Shown piece after piece: positions 24,539 through 38,119 of a stretch of DNA of 64,000 nucleotides. The DNA is from Morella rubra (taxonomy: Eukaryota > Streptophyta > Magnoliopsida > Fagales > Myricaceae): positions 4,385,944-4,449,943 of the forward strand of contig CM025855.1 of NCBI GenBank assembly GCA_003952965.2, read 5' to 3'. Below the pieces are notes generated by a model. The model ran no database searches. It was not told where the DNA came from and worked only from the letters and a program-made list of their open reading frames with translations. Numbering within the stretch: the stretch's first letter is position 1; each line of letters starts with the position of its first letter. The position numbers were made by a program, and so were the translations under genes.

Positions 24539-27500
24539 TCATTTGGCTCTGAAACATGGCATCAACACTGAAACCATTTCAAACCTACCATTTTCTCTAT
24601 CTAAATTGGCATTTACAGTGACTTCAATTTTCAAAGGACTGTTGTTTCCTTGCTGCAGTAAAATCTTCAGAAAAATTAACCACATCAAATAGAAGTTCAT
24701 TTTTTTACCGCAACACTGTTTTGCCTTCCATTCCAGATTCCTATCTGCATCTGGTAAACAAGAACCTAGAAATCCAGCAGCAGCTTTGGGATGATCAAAG
24801 ACATGAGCGGAACACTGATCATCCTTGTGAACATCTTTTGGATCAGGGTTCCCGCATTGGTTCTGCTCCCTATAGCAGAAGTATACTCTTTCAGCCCTGA
24901 TGTTTCCAAACAAGATTTCTGCAGCCTTGTTCCTGACGAGGAGAGGTAGATATCCTGATTCATCCCAAACATATAACTGCAGAAGAATGAAAAGATTAGA
25001 GATGCTCAACATGTTGAGTTACCAACCACGAGAGGACAAATACTGGTAATTTTTGGAAGAATCTAAATTGAAATTATCATTCTAAGTTAATCTCAGACAT
25101 CTTAGTTTATGCTGCGTTGTTAAAGAGAAGGATGGAGGAAAGCCAGCAAACAAATCTGTAAGTCGCGAGTCCTCACAAAAGAAGGACGAGTAAGTAACTA
25201 AATTGGATAAACCTTTCATCCACTCCTTGTAGTGATTTCTCTTTCTAAACTTTTAACAAGAGACAACTTACTCTACGAATAAAGGAAGCGAGCATATGCT
25301 GCATAAGAAAGGTAAATACACATTCTTTTGCCCAGACAAAAATATGAGGAAAAAGCATCAACACACATGCATAACTTGCATTAGATGGTGTTGGATCATG
25401 GTTTAGAGGCTGATGCAATGCAAGACTGTTGTTAACCTCCGACGGATGATATTAAAAGCCTAAACAGAGAATTTTTTCTGAGGGATTGCAATGTGATAAA
25501 AGAAATTGAGAAACCCCATGTAAACTTAAATGCTAGGCATTCGAAAGATCAATGTGGAAAAAGTCAGTCATGAATCCCCAAGTATAAACTGAAAAATAAA
25601 TGGAGAAGAGAAAAAAGTTTGTCATGGCGACTTAAAAGTCTTACAGAATTCCTCCAAAGTGGGGAAATGTCCATCAAGAATTTATTATTTGGGGATACAC
25701 TTTCTGGATGATTGACTACACACTTAGTAAGTTTTATAGTGAGATATGCACCACCATTAGGGTACATATCCATGAAAGCTTGGGCTTTTAAGTCGTCAAA
25801 TTGTTGAGACTTCAAGTACTATATTCCACGACTGAAAATGATTCAGAAACCACCATTTATGAAGCTATATTCTTTAAGCAATCTTGTTAAGGCCCAAAAC
25901 ATAACAACACAAGGATTGAGCATCCTTAAACTAGAAGTTCCACCTGCATGCTATGCTTTTCAAACAACCTTAAATACCCTCGACCTTTATTGGTATAAAT
26001 GTTGAAAGTCCACCTTTTCTGCTCGATTCTTGATACCAGGATTTCAAGAATACTTTGAACCCAGAAGATTATACTAAATTGACTTGCACCCCGTCGTCAA
26101 TACTGCTACCTTTTGTTTCTTACCTCTTTATCTCCTCTACCGCAAGTCCCTAAACCTCCATTTTTTGGGATTATGACCTGCAACTGCCTTAGAGAAAACC
26201 AAAGCCTTAAACATTTTAAATTCATCCCCCCAAGCAGATAAAAGCTTAAACCTATTCATCTGTCCTATACCTTGCTTTACTCTTCTTATCCATTTGAGAT
26301 ATCAGCTCATATTTTCGTAACTTCTGTATTCTCCCGTTCTCCACATTAATCAGCATTAAGTTAGTTAATATAAGTTAGTCCTTGTTCTGCACTAGTAAAT
26401 GAATCTAAGATGCGTAGTTCTTCCATTTCATAATTGGAGGAAGAGAATCTGAACTTCCTCTCAAATGATTTTTTCTTTTCCATGCAGAATGATAAGATAC
26501 CATGAACATCCAATGGAAAAGTTGAAATCCTTGCATTGGATATCCTGGAGAACAGTAGTGAATATACAGCTTCCCACCAAGTATAGAATTGTTGTGACTT
26601 CTATTATTCCCATCAGACAAGAGAATAGTGTAAATAGGGGAACAAATCCATACCATAAAGGGCCTGTATATCAAGCCCACCGCATGAAGGTGATCTGAAC
26701 TTTTGGAGCAATACAGTGGAAAGGCATTTTGCGGAAACATGGACTTGCTGCAATGGAATGAGCAAGGAATTCAGTGATGGTACTGAGCGCCATTGCAACA
26801 ATGCCTAAAGATAATCTACCATACTTGTAGTCCGAATCCAATGGGGAGCCACAGAGCTGGCATCCAGTGCAAATGAAATCCTCTGCTAAATGATTATCTC
26901 CTGTCTTATATACTCTCCTGCTGATAAACATCTTTTCCTTCTCCGAATCACCACAAGCTATCCAGGCAAATGGAAGAAAAATTTCACCAACCAACGCATG
27001 AAAAACTGCCTCGCAGGAGTTGGTTAGATGTGATACTTCTGAAAGGGAAACACAGTCCCTAATTTTTCTGTCATCCAGCACTTTCCAGTTTCTTGAAAAA
27101 TGCTTGTTCTGCTGTGCAAATTGTTCTCAGTTACTCCAGAGATTTAGATCATGCATTCTGGCATTGAAACCAGATATAAACTGAAAATGAAAATATAACT
27201 GAAAATAGAAAACCCAATGCAAGGCACAAACCATTCATCATCCACTATCTCAATACAAGGGAAAAGGATAAGCTTTCCCATTAACAGTCAGGGCAGTCAA
27301 TGCTTTGTAAGCTTAAGCATATAGTGGCTGATAATAGAATCCTCCAAATGAAACTAGCATCTGTCAGTTGGAGAATTGCCACTGATAATTGACACAATAT
27401 CTGCTTCTATACAAACCGAAAGCTATTTGATTACCGTTAGAATGTAACTTGAAGCAGGAATCTTTCTTTGACAAGAAAATGGGCATTTGAAGACTACAAG

Positions 27501-30221
27501 ACATGATAAGGACACATAATGTTGACGAAAGATGGAATGGCAAAGCCAGAAGCAAAAGGCAGAGCATGGACTGAGCTGACAAGTGGAGAACACAAAAAGA
27601 AGTGTAGGCTATGGAACAACAAAGTGAAGAAGCATATAAAGGAAACAAAGCAGGAAACATTGAAAATTTAAATGAATGCACATAAAGACGGATCGGCAAC
27701 AACTAAATAATTGTTCATATCTCCTATAAGAGAAGGAGAAAACATTTTAAAAAATTTATTCTTTAAGAAGTAATCACAGATTAGCCTATGTTTGAAATAG
27801 CACAAAAAAGGAAGGGCACGGAGGATACCTGATGGCTCTGCAAGTCAATCTTGCAGAGAGTGGATCCAGCTCGCTGCACCCATTCTATTACCTTCCTAAG
27901 CTTTTCCTTTGTTGTTATCCCAAGTCGACAATCTGCTATTAAGTCATCAGCACCTGCAAATATAAAGATAATACCTTTAAACACCTTTGGTTTTATCTGA
28001 ACAAACTTTTTACTAGCTACAGTTGATGCCTAGTTGTGGAGATCTAAATCAGTTATTTTTCAGGTAGATGGCATAAGAAAAATAACAAGTTATAGTATTT
28101 TGTTAATCAGCTAAAAGGGGAAGATAACACACTAGTTTATGCAGAACCTCCTCACAGTCTGTAAGGATGGGAAACAAAATGATATACCCTTTGAGAAAAG
28201 CAATTCCTGCAGGTGGATCAAAGACTGTAATGATGAGCACTGTACAGTTTTGGCCTCAACGACCCCTCCAAACTTTGTAATCTTGACATCTGCGTTAAGC
28301 AAGAAGTTAAAGCTCAAGCTTCATACTATGAAAGAAGTATACAGATGGCATAAGTTGGAAAAGCACGAGTTTCGAAACTAAAAAACCATATACACAGATG
28401 TTTCCAGTAGAACACATGTCCAACACAATGGCCGCTAATCTTAAGATTCTGATGTGCATCTCCCAGACACAACGTAAAATACAATGAGATCCATACACGA
28501 AGCCAAGTTCAGAACACAGGAACTTAGAATCTATCAAGGTTTAAAAAACATCAAACCTTCATGCTCCTGGATCCGAAAGAGATGAAACGTTTCGAATACA
28601 TATTTTTACGGGGAAATGTCATTGTTCGCCCCATAAGTATGCGTCAATTGCATTTGCGACCCCTTAATTTTCAAAACTGCGATTTACATCCTTTAAGTAT
28701 GAAACATTTGTAATGTTCGTCCACAATCAAAATTTCCATTAAACTTGACGGAATTTGGCATTAAAATGACCGAAATGCTCTCAAAGAAAATTTTCAAAAA
28801 ATAAATAAATATTAGAGAAATAAATTAAAAAATATATATAGATTACTGAAATAGAGTTTCAATAGTTTTATTTAAAAAATATTACCTTTTTTTAATATCA
28901 TTTTTTTTATTTTTAATGAGTTTTTTAATATTTTTAGTAATTTTGTCTTGTAGGGTTATTTTGGTCATTTTAATGCCGAATTCCGTCAATTATAACCAAA
29001 ATTTTGACTGTGAACGAACATTGCAAACGTTTCATACATATAGGACTTAAATCACAGTTTTTAAAGTTTGAGGGCGAGAAATGCAATTGACACAAACTTA
29101 TGGGGCGAACAATGACATTTCCCCTATTTTTACCCTTCAAAACGTATTAAATATTTATAAAGCGAAGGCTATCCGGCAGTCTAGAATCATATGGTCAAAC
29201 ACGTGAAATATCAAACAAATGTTGCATCTAAAAAGCACATGAGACTAGAACTCTGTTTGTTAAATAAGCTCAAGGATGTGAAATATAAAGATCAAATCCA
29301 ACCAAAAAAAAGCTTGAAGTACAACCATCATAGATTAACACCTGTTAATTCATCCAACCCTCTCTGTTTTTGTTTTTTTTTAATTTTGTTCCTTTCATGA
29401 AGTTGAATCCCCGTCTATTTCTGATCGTAGGAGATACCAACCTCCAACATGAAGCAAAAAGGCCGTGAGGTTTACTGCTCACACTGAACTTGTGGGAAAC
29501 GAGCATCTACAGCTGAAGTTCACAACTTTATATATCTCTAATTCTAAATGTTACCGACGCACAAAAGTCAAAACCTCAAGTGCCGTTCTACAGTCAAAAA
29601 TGGGTCTTTACAGAAGACAGTGCAATTGTCCACCTTTTCACACTTCTCGTCTGAATCGTTGAAAGCACATTAAATTCAGACTGCGGTTTTGGTAATATCG
29701 CTATCACGTTCAATTTAAAACTGCCAATATCGAAAAGAAAGGTGATGAAAAAAAAAAACAAAAAGAACTTTTCGTGTGTAACATGAATTGCACGACCGGA
29801 AGTGGTATTTGATGCAAACAACAGGATTTGAAAGACACAGCCCCGAAGCTGCATGAGTGGAATAAGAAACGAAACTGGAGCTCACTCTGTAACAAGACGA
29901 CGTCACCGGCTAACGCCATTGATCCAATCGGCTTCTGCCATAGGGACACCGAAAAGAAAGGGCGAGTGTTGTCACCTACCTGAATATCCGTCTTTATTAC
30001 CTCTCCGCCTTTCGCCAACTTATACTGCACGCAACCATTACCAATTAATAACAAAATCTGAAGAAAACTCTATTACAATAAAAAAAAACACACACTGAGA
30101 GAGACACCTGAACAGGAGTGGACCGGTGAACGAAAACGAGAAGCTGAACGAAATCGCCGACGTGGAGAGCGGCTTCGGAGAGATCGATTAATGGTCCGTA
30201 CCATCCGATGGCTGACGTCAT
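24539..30221 (-). CDS. OB-fold protein with Cys cluster, RPA/shieldin-like, 7 exons
   Basis: Exons (-): 30108-30221, 29886-30024, 28188-28289, 27829-27953, 26825-27111, 26654-26747, 24539-24976; 432 residues with all phases consistent. Residues 15-110 look like an OB fold: a strand-rich start with HVGDFVQLLVFV, then FFSVSLWQK, then DVVLLQNVKITKFG, which resembles the NVK..F. strand of RPA-type OB folds. Residues 190-320 resemble an RPA70 C-terminal or shieldin-2-like module: C241, C244 and C247 in CTGCQLCG, C269, then YVWDESGYLPLLVRNKAAE. This suggests single-stranded nucleic-acid binding in DNA repair or replication. The domain call is by motif memory, not by search. The last 110 residues have no recognised domain. 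Intron 2 holds a Mutator-like MITE. Exon 5 has a tandem CAGCAG acceptor. The ATG at 30221 is the first in frame. Confidence 0.85.
28610..29124. mobile_element. Mutator-like MITE in intron 2 of the OB-fold gene
   Basis: The 515-bp element begins GGGGAAATGTCATTGTTCGC and ends with the exact inverse; imperfect inverted repeats extend for over 100 bp from each end. A perfect 9-bp target duplication TATTTTTAC flanks it (28601-28609 and 29125-29133). Long terminal repeats with a 9-bp duplication are diagnostic of Mutator-like elements. The centre is AT-rich and non-coding. Confidence 0.93.
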
Positions 30222-31727
30222 TTCTCACAAGCACCAAAAATTGGAGGGAAGAATGAGACTGATTGGACCAGCCTCCGGCCTCCGGTTCCCCTTCTCAAGC
30301 GAGTTCGTGCCTTTTCTCCTTGGCGCGTAAATATTCAGTGAGGACTTTAGGAGTGTTTGGCCGCGGGAGCGTGCTTCACCCTCTACGCAGCTAGCAATTA
30401 ATCCCAATTCCCAAGTGAAAAATCGACTCGGGCTTCAACTCCCTGTTTGGCTTCGTAGGAAGAGATGCACCATCTTCTTTTATGGTTATCCTTGAGTTTT
30501 CGCTTTTAAATTTTTTTTGTTTTATATTCCGCAGCAAATTTGAGAAAAATATAATAATATAAAAAACAAAGAAGAAAGAAAACAAAACAAACAAAGTTAA
30601 ACAACAAAAACTGTTATTGATTAATAGAAATTAGAGAGTAAATTAGAGAAAATTTCAATTTGTGTATCTATCTTCTATCTATTATTTAAAGCTTTTTTAA
30701 AGATTAATACATTTTGTGCTTTTTAATTATAAAAGTCTTAACATTTTATACCTTCATCTATTATCTTTATTAATTTCAAACACTTTACACCTTCAATTAA
30801 AATTTTTTCAAATTAATATTTTAATAATTAAAATTACAATTATACCCTCATAAATGGTAACTACTAAAAACATTATGAAGACAAAATTGTCATATTATGC
30901 TCCAAAAAATTATTTTTCAAATTTCAAAATGAGTACAAAATATCTTAAATTAATAATTGTTAAGTACAATGTAACAAAAATAATAAAAAAATAGATTAAA
31001 GTATCAAGACCTCCAGCTATGGAAGGCGCAAAATGTACTCATCCCAAATTTTATTATTGATTAATAGACAATTCATTCAACAAATTAGACAGAATTTCTA
31101 CAACGCTTCAAAAGAGGTACTCACTCAGGGCAGCAATTTTCAAACAAAGCTTCAAAAGAGATTACACTTCCATTTCACCTCAAGAAAATAAGAACAACTG
31201 TTATTCAACTGGGAGTTACAGCCAATCTCCAGTTTGGACAGTAAAACGTACAACAGAAATACAACAAAACAGAGTCAAACTACCAGATCTTGCCACCCAA
31301 AATCAAAAAACTATTGGGCTGCAGTCCAAAGGGAAAAAGACAAATACAGCATAAATTCGGCTTTGAAGCTCAAAGCTCCAGATGACAGCATACATTAACT
31401 AATAAGTAACATTGGATGGAAATGGCCTATAAAAAACAAGGGCCTAATTCCAGCAAGCAGCGCCTGTCAAAAAAAATAAAAAGCCTACTAAAGTCAAAGC
31501 TGCAACAGAAACCTCCACCATTATCTACACCTACCACCAGATGTTTTAGCATCATAGATTCATCAGAGCATCAGCAGATTTAAACCTTAAGGTTTCTCAT
31601 TTAAGACTCTTGTGGACTATACAGTAACTTCATATCTACAACAAAGCTTTGGATGGAAAAGCTCTGTTATCTTCATTTTCACAAAGTCCCCCTCCAACAG
31701 GTTGGCCGACACTTCCCAACACCTGAG
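30222..31727. other. Region between the OB-fold gene start and the DIS3L2-type gene end
   Basis: Holds the promoter of the minus-strand OB-fold gene (right of 30221) and the probable 3' UTR of the DIS3L2-type gene (about 31060-31727). A MITE-like remnant lies at about 30700-31050. No extra gene seen. Confidence 0.55.
30700..31050. repeat. MITE remnant of the 'acactttg' family
   Basis: The left side reads AATACATTTTGTGCTTTTTA and the right side GGCGCAAAATGTACTCATCC, an imperfect inverse. ACACTTTACACCTTC and ATACCTTC motifs inside match the family. Ends and target duplication are not resolved. Confidence 0.4.
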
Positions 31728-34700
31728 TTACCTCAAATAGGAGCTCATGTACAGCCTCACCCCAATATCAATGGGTCCATCATCCCCACCAACTGAATGA
31801 AGTGATACAGGAATCGTTGAAAGGAGATGCACTGTGAGAGGGAAAACTCCAGGCTCAACTTCAGTATTTGAAAGATCAGATTGGCAACTGGGCTCCGGAT
31901 CTTTAGCACCAACACTAGTGCTAGAATTTCCTTCAAACAGCCCAAGTTCAATTTCCGGATCATATGCACTCACAACAAATGCAACATCTTCAAGTGCCTT
32001 CCATTTACCAGGGCTACCTCTCCTAGATAAGCGTTTGGTAGGACATAAATTAATCACCAACGTGGATGTAGCCTCAAGCCACTCTACGGTCAAACCTTCA
32101 ACTTCATCATAATATATCCGCCGCTCAATCTGAAATCATAAGCATTAAGGAAAACAAGATACAAACTGCAATAATAAAACCAAAATTTTGGGGTGCGGGG
32201 TAGGGATAGAGAGGTCATATTTAAGCCATGGGTAGAGAGTCAAAAGCAACTTACAGCAAGCTTTTGAATATATATGGACATGAATCTTGGCCCAAGACCC
32301 AATACTCTAGCTTCTGAAAACAAAATCTGCAGGACGATAGACAGGTAAAATTGAAACCAAAAAGCGAAACATTCAGGGAATGACCACAACAAGGAGAGCA
32401 ATAACCAAACCTCCACAGAACTAACACAATCCCAAACACTTTAGCACTATGAGACAGATTAAGGTTTACTAGTTAGCTTCCGTGGGAGTTCTAATTAATG
32501 ACTCTTCATGATTGGAACCATATCTTGTAAAATTATCAAAATATCGAGTTAAAATCACAGACTACTCAGAGTAGTTGAGGGCATTCTAAAACAATCTAGC
32601 ACCTTACACATGCACTAAACTCTTGACGCCAATCTCATCCACTTCTGACAAACAAAAAAAGAAAAGAAAACAATGGACTGCTAAACACAAAGGGCAGAAG
32701 GCAGAATAAAAGCTACCTCTTTTTTCTTTAGCAGGAGCCACATGTAGAGCTTGTCACAGGCATCTTTGACATGCCTACTAGCCAACTTTCTTCCATTGCA
32801 ATAAGCAGCGACCTCTGCAAGTAATTCAGTGCAGGGAACTCTATGCTTTAGTGCCGCAGCTAACAATGCTTCCTTACCTTCCAGGGACTCTGCAGCGTCT
32901 CTATCAAAATGAATACCAGTGAAACATCTTCTTGCCACTTTCTTTCCCATGCTTTGTTTATGAAATGTCCCTCGATGCTTTAAATACAACTCCTCAGCCT
33001 CCAGGGCTGCAGCCAGTGTCCGATGCACTACAATATCAGGATACCTACGCAGTGGTGAAGTGAAATGAGTGTAGAGAGGAACAGCCAACCCATAATGACC
33101 CCACTCATTTTCACTGTCTTTTAAATCTCCACTGCAAAAGTAAGTAGCCAATTGCATTGGCCTTGAAGCATATGAGATAAGAATATCAAACAGCACAGCA
33201 TCATCCTTGAGCTTTTCCTTGATTCGCTCCAGTGACTCATGAAATCGGCCGGAAGAAGTGTCCAATTCCAAACCATGTTTAAAGCAAAATGTTTCAAACT
33301 CTCTGACCTTCCGCATATTAGGTTCAGGATGCCTTCGCAGTAATGCACAATTAGGAAAAGCTCTGGATATGATTTCAGCAGCTGTCCGATTTGCTAAAAG
33401 CATAAACTCCTCAACCAAATAGTTCGACTCCTTCCGCTGACAGAGAATAGTATCATAAGGGACACCGTATTCATCAAATAGGAAATCAACTTTGGAGCTC
33501 TCCAGCTGCAAGGCCCCATCACTAAACCTCTTCTGCTTCAAGATTTTGGAAATATCATGAAGGCTTTTAACAGAGCTAATAACATCAGGCCACTCAAATG
33601 GGCCATGCAACTGGGGATACCGGTTTTCAATGATATTAGAACCCCCCATATCAAGTATTCCGTCGATAATGTCCTGAGCATGTTCATATGAAAGCTTACA
33701 ACAAGATTGTATCACAGTACGGCCAATCCAGCGGTCCACAACATCTCCATCATGGTTGATGTCCAAGAAAACAGAAAATGCAAGTCTATCTACTCCAGGG
33801 TTAAGTGAACCTAGATGCTCTGAAAGCAGTGGGGGCAACATCGGTAGCTTACGTTGCAACATGTAGACACTTGTTGATCGGATCTGAGCTTCTATGTCTA
33901 ACGCTGTGTCCGGTAAAACAAAATATGACACATCAGCAATGTGGACTCCTACCCTGAAATTTCCATTAGACAACCTTTCAATGGATAGTGCATCATCCAG
34001 ATCAGTTGCAGTGGATGGGTCAATAGTAAATATGCACAAATTCCTAAGATCTCTTCTACTTTGAAGTTCCTCAGGCAGCACCTCCAAAAGATTACGTGGA
34101 AGGCTAGCTAGCAATTCAGCAGAAAATTCAGATGAATGAATTGCATTTTCAAACAAAATCGCATTGATTTGTGGATCTAATTCACTGCCTCGTCCAAAAT
34201 TATGCAAGATGTGGGCTCGTGGAATGGGACTTTCTTCATCCCAATTATCAATTCGAGCAGCTACCAGCTCCATTTCAACTGCTGAATCACCCTTCTCCAA
34301 TCTTTTCCAGATGAAGTCTGGCAAGCCGTTCACCAGGACCATCATTTTTGGAAATTTAGGGTTCATTGGTGTTAGGTGGATGTACTCACGGCCAAATAAT
34401 GAACTTTTGTTCTTCTTTGCGTCTTTTCTGCCTAATTCACGGTGAGAAAACCACTGCTTAACATTAAGAAAACCAACAACAGCATCTCGATGAGGAGATG
34501 AATCAATTATGGCAACGATTCTGCCAGTTGGTCGTCTTGAAGGAAATGAACTGATTAAAGCACACACTCTCCCAACTGCAGTGTTAACTTCAATCTGTCC
34601 ACTAGAAGAACCTACATGTGAAAAATCTGAAGCAGCAGCAAGATATGGATCGACAAGATTACAACTAGCTGGTCCAATCAGCTCTGATTCAACAGATTCA

Positions 34701-37700
34701 CCCATGAAAGTAGTGTCCCCACAATAAAAACCCTTCTCAGGAATGGGGCAACTTCTATAATGGGCATACTTACAGTCTGCATCTACATTACTTTTACTTT
34801 TATCGATATCAGTAGCTGTTTCAACATCTTCCAGGATTAGGTTACCATCTTCCACCAGCGGAGAACTGTTATTTATCCCAGTTGACCCTTTCATCCTCGT
34901 CCACAACGACAGTGGATCGACCTTGACCACTACAATATCTCCTTCCACCTGCATTAAAAGGAAAAAGAAAGATAATACCGGAATTATGAGCCTCATCCCA
35001 AAAAAAAAAATAATGAAATATAAAAGGATAATCTTTAATACAACATTTTGTGATGGAGTATCTGAATTTTGACAACACATGCTACAATACCACCTCCCTT
35101 TTTAGAGCACTTGCTTGATGAGCATGTGCAAGGAATGAGATTTTAATAATGAAAAGAGCACACAAATGGCCCATGTGTGGCAATTTTCACTATAGAAGGA
35201 TGTTCCATAACAGAAACAAAGAGAGATATAGCTTCTTATGATCATTACTTTACCAACAACAAAACTATTAACATAGACCACGAATATAAACAGAAGAATA
35301 ATGCATCACAACACACACGTGCGAAAAAATGTAGAAGTCTAGAAACTTGTGTGCACATAAGCAGACAACATTACTTGCACTTTCCTCCTGGACCTCGGTC
35401 CTCCGATGCATTGGGGGGTGAGGATGTGGCAGGGGCTGCCAATGACACAAATGCATAAAGGAACAACCGAGACAAATGAGAATTTGAAGAATAAATGCAA
35501 TTCAGACTTACAGCTCTATTCTGGGCAGCAATTCCACTAACAAGAACATCAGTTGGAACCCCATCAATTTTGCAGTAAGCCTATGAGTATAACATAACAG
35601 TAATCACGTTATTATTCAGTAATTCATCTTTGAGGATCATGAAGAATATTAAAGTCGTAAGTTATACTAGAAAAGAAATGTAACAAACCTCAAGTCTATT
35701 GAAAGCATTGACACGGAACAAAGCTTTAAAAACATCACCTTTCTGTAACAGAAGAAAACAATTGAGTCAAGAATTTCCCATGCGCCAACAACACAGGTTA
35801 GAAGGGTCAAATATACTTTAGACATCAAGACCTGATTTCAGACTAACCATTAGTGCCTCATCAATAGCATTCATGGACCAGTGTGGATCAAAATATTTCC
35901 TTTGAGAACCCTCAATATGAGGGAAAAGAAACAAATCCTTGTCTGTAAATGTCCCAGGTGACCCTCCACGGGTAACTGGTTCAGGACAAGATTGTGAAAA
36001 CACTCTCCTACCAATATCCGATCCACAATGATTTGACATGCCTTGCGCCTCCATGAAGTCCGCTTGTTCGCTGATATGCATTGTCGGCATAGAACAGAAA
36101 GCAGATTCTCTGGTTAACTCGTCATCATTCAGATGATACATGCCCAATCCAAGCTGCGATGATGAAGATCTACTTGGGGTTGCATTTACATCATTACATG
36201 TTCCCCCATCTCCCATGCACTTTAATGCTTCCCCATGTAATCCATTTGCCGAACTACAAGAAGCTACCAAATAAAGAGAAAAGGAGAACAATAAAGGCCA
36301 GAGTCAATAATTTGAATTTTAAAAAACATAATGGATTGCAACTGCCATAAGCATCTCAGCTAAGGTGGTATACGGTGCAACAAGATAAGCTAGGTCAATA
36401 GGTCTTATGCTGCTAACTGTTAAGCATACACTTGAACACATGTGTGTGTGTAAAGCTTCAAAGAAATGAACCCGCCTGCTTATAAAGTCTTTCTGACTTA
36501 CTACAATGTGTACATGCATGTAAATCATACGCACATACCAGTGTAAAACACACAAATATTACACCTGTTTAAAGCTTTGACGACACCAACTGACATTGTC
36601 ATGAATTGCACCTCACTTTCAACCATACTGGGAGAGTTTATGACTGGAAGAAGCATTATGCCTTCTGAGTAGCCCAGCTTTTAGAGAACAAAAAAACTGA
36701 AGGAACACTACCCCTAATTGTGGTCTCGATTGAGATCGAATTGTCCATTCACAGTGCTAAAAGTTACTTTACCAACCACAATAGTGATTATTTTTGCTTT
36801 TATTTAATGTGTTAAACCAATCATAATAAGATTGTATTGTGTTTTTAAAGTTTTTTCCTTCAAGCCACATGCCTTATTCATAGACATTTGTTATTATAGG
36901 TTAGAAAATTATTTACTTATGGGGCCTTAGTGGGTAAAACGAAACTACTTTTCAATCATGGGATGGCAATTCATGTAACAGTTAGTTGTGGAGGCATGAG
37001 GGGAATACATTCAGGTGCAGATGTCTAGAAGGAGCTGGCAAGTTAGTTATGGGCTGGGCTCATATTAGTAGAACTGATAAGGGCTAGTACAAGGCCTGTT
37101 AGCTGGGGCATTCATAAGACTTTGCTTATAAATAGACAGAAAAGTGGGGAAGAAGGCATAAAAAGGCATTTGCAGAGAATCTCTTAGTTTGGAGCGTGGC
37201 TGCTCCAATAAGCCAAAGCTCAGTTTGCATTTGTTACTTCCAGTTCTTGAAAGGTCTTTTACAATTCAATCTTGACCAAAACTATTGGTGGCTAAGGTTA
37301 TTATTTTTTTTAGCAGTGGTAATATTACCAATTAGCACATTTATAACAGGAGGATTTTCACTGGAGTTGGCATTAACAGCCATACCGATAGTATAATAGA
37401 AGTAGTGGAGTCGAAGTAAATTTTGTTATACTAATGGAAACTCATCCCAAACTTCAATGTAACCAAAACTTCATTACCCTAAACGTCAAAATTCTATTAA
37501 CAAGTCTCAACAATAAAGATTTTATTGTTGTGCATCCTGGTACATCATCAGAAACCACAATGACGCATCTCAACCTAGAGAGGCAGCGTTTGACTGAACA
37601 GCCACACACTATTCCAAACCAGCGAAGAGATTCATGAAACAAGCAGCTGCAGGATTATCCTACTCATCAAGAAGATATAATTTGCCATTGAACTAAACGA

Positions 37701-38119
37701 GCCTTAAATTAATAAATAAAGCAGCAATTGTCGCAGGTTAAATTATTCCACCAACTCAATTAGAATTTTTTTTTTTTTTTGGCTTATTAGGACTAAATCT
37801 TCCTCTACCCGCCTAACCCAATTATCACATAAATCCAGTGATGATATCCGCCCCTTTAAAAAAAAAAATAACCATTAACAATATCGCAAAACGAAAATAT
37901 CACCTTGTTCCTATTGCAGAACCCCCAAAAATCAAGTTATAAATTCTCCCAAAACTCCAAAAAGAATGGTGGACGGAAAAAGAAAAGGATAAATACATTA
38001 CCTGAAGCGGGAGGGGCTTGTTTGGATCGCCTAGATCGGCGCTTCTTTTTCTTCTCCTTGTCACCATCGCAATTCACAGTTGATGTTTCAACTACGGATT
38101 GTTGAACGACGCCCCTCAT
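31728..38119 (-). CDS. SOV: DIS3L2/SOV-type 3'-5' exoribonuclease (RNase II family), 7 exons
   Basis: Exons (-): 38002-38119, 35848-36263, 35689-35742, 35512-35580, 32717-34948, 32255-32326, 31728-32129; 1120 residues, close to Arabidopsis SOV/DIS3L2. A basic tract (DKEKKKKRRSRRSKQ) follows the start. A first cold-shock domain lies at about 160-230 (KYFDPHW through VEGDIVVVKVDP), a second at about 340-450. The RNB domain starts near 515 with DPSTATDLDDA, whose aspartates 529, 535, 537 and 538 match the Mg-binding active site. It has SPLRRYPDIVVHR near 880, and an S1-like end. There is no PIN domain, which separates DIS3L2 from DIS3/RRP44. The family degrades cytoplasmic mRNA independently of the exosome, favouring uridylated RNA. 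The ATG at 38119 is the first in frame. One exon of 2232 nt covers the second CSD and nearly all of RNB. Confidence 0.95.
36930..37700. other. Unclassified insertion-like sequence in DIS3L2 intron 1
   Basis: Intron 1 (36264-38001) contains a block less AT-rich than its surroundings, with a TATA-like CTTATAAATAG near 37126-37136 and G-rich stretches, which looks like a promoter-bearing repeat or LTR relic. I could not find paired ends or a target duplication, so its class is open. Confidence 0.3.
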
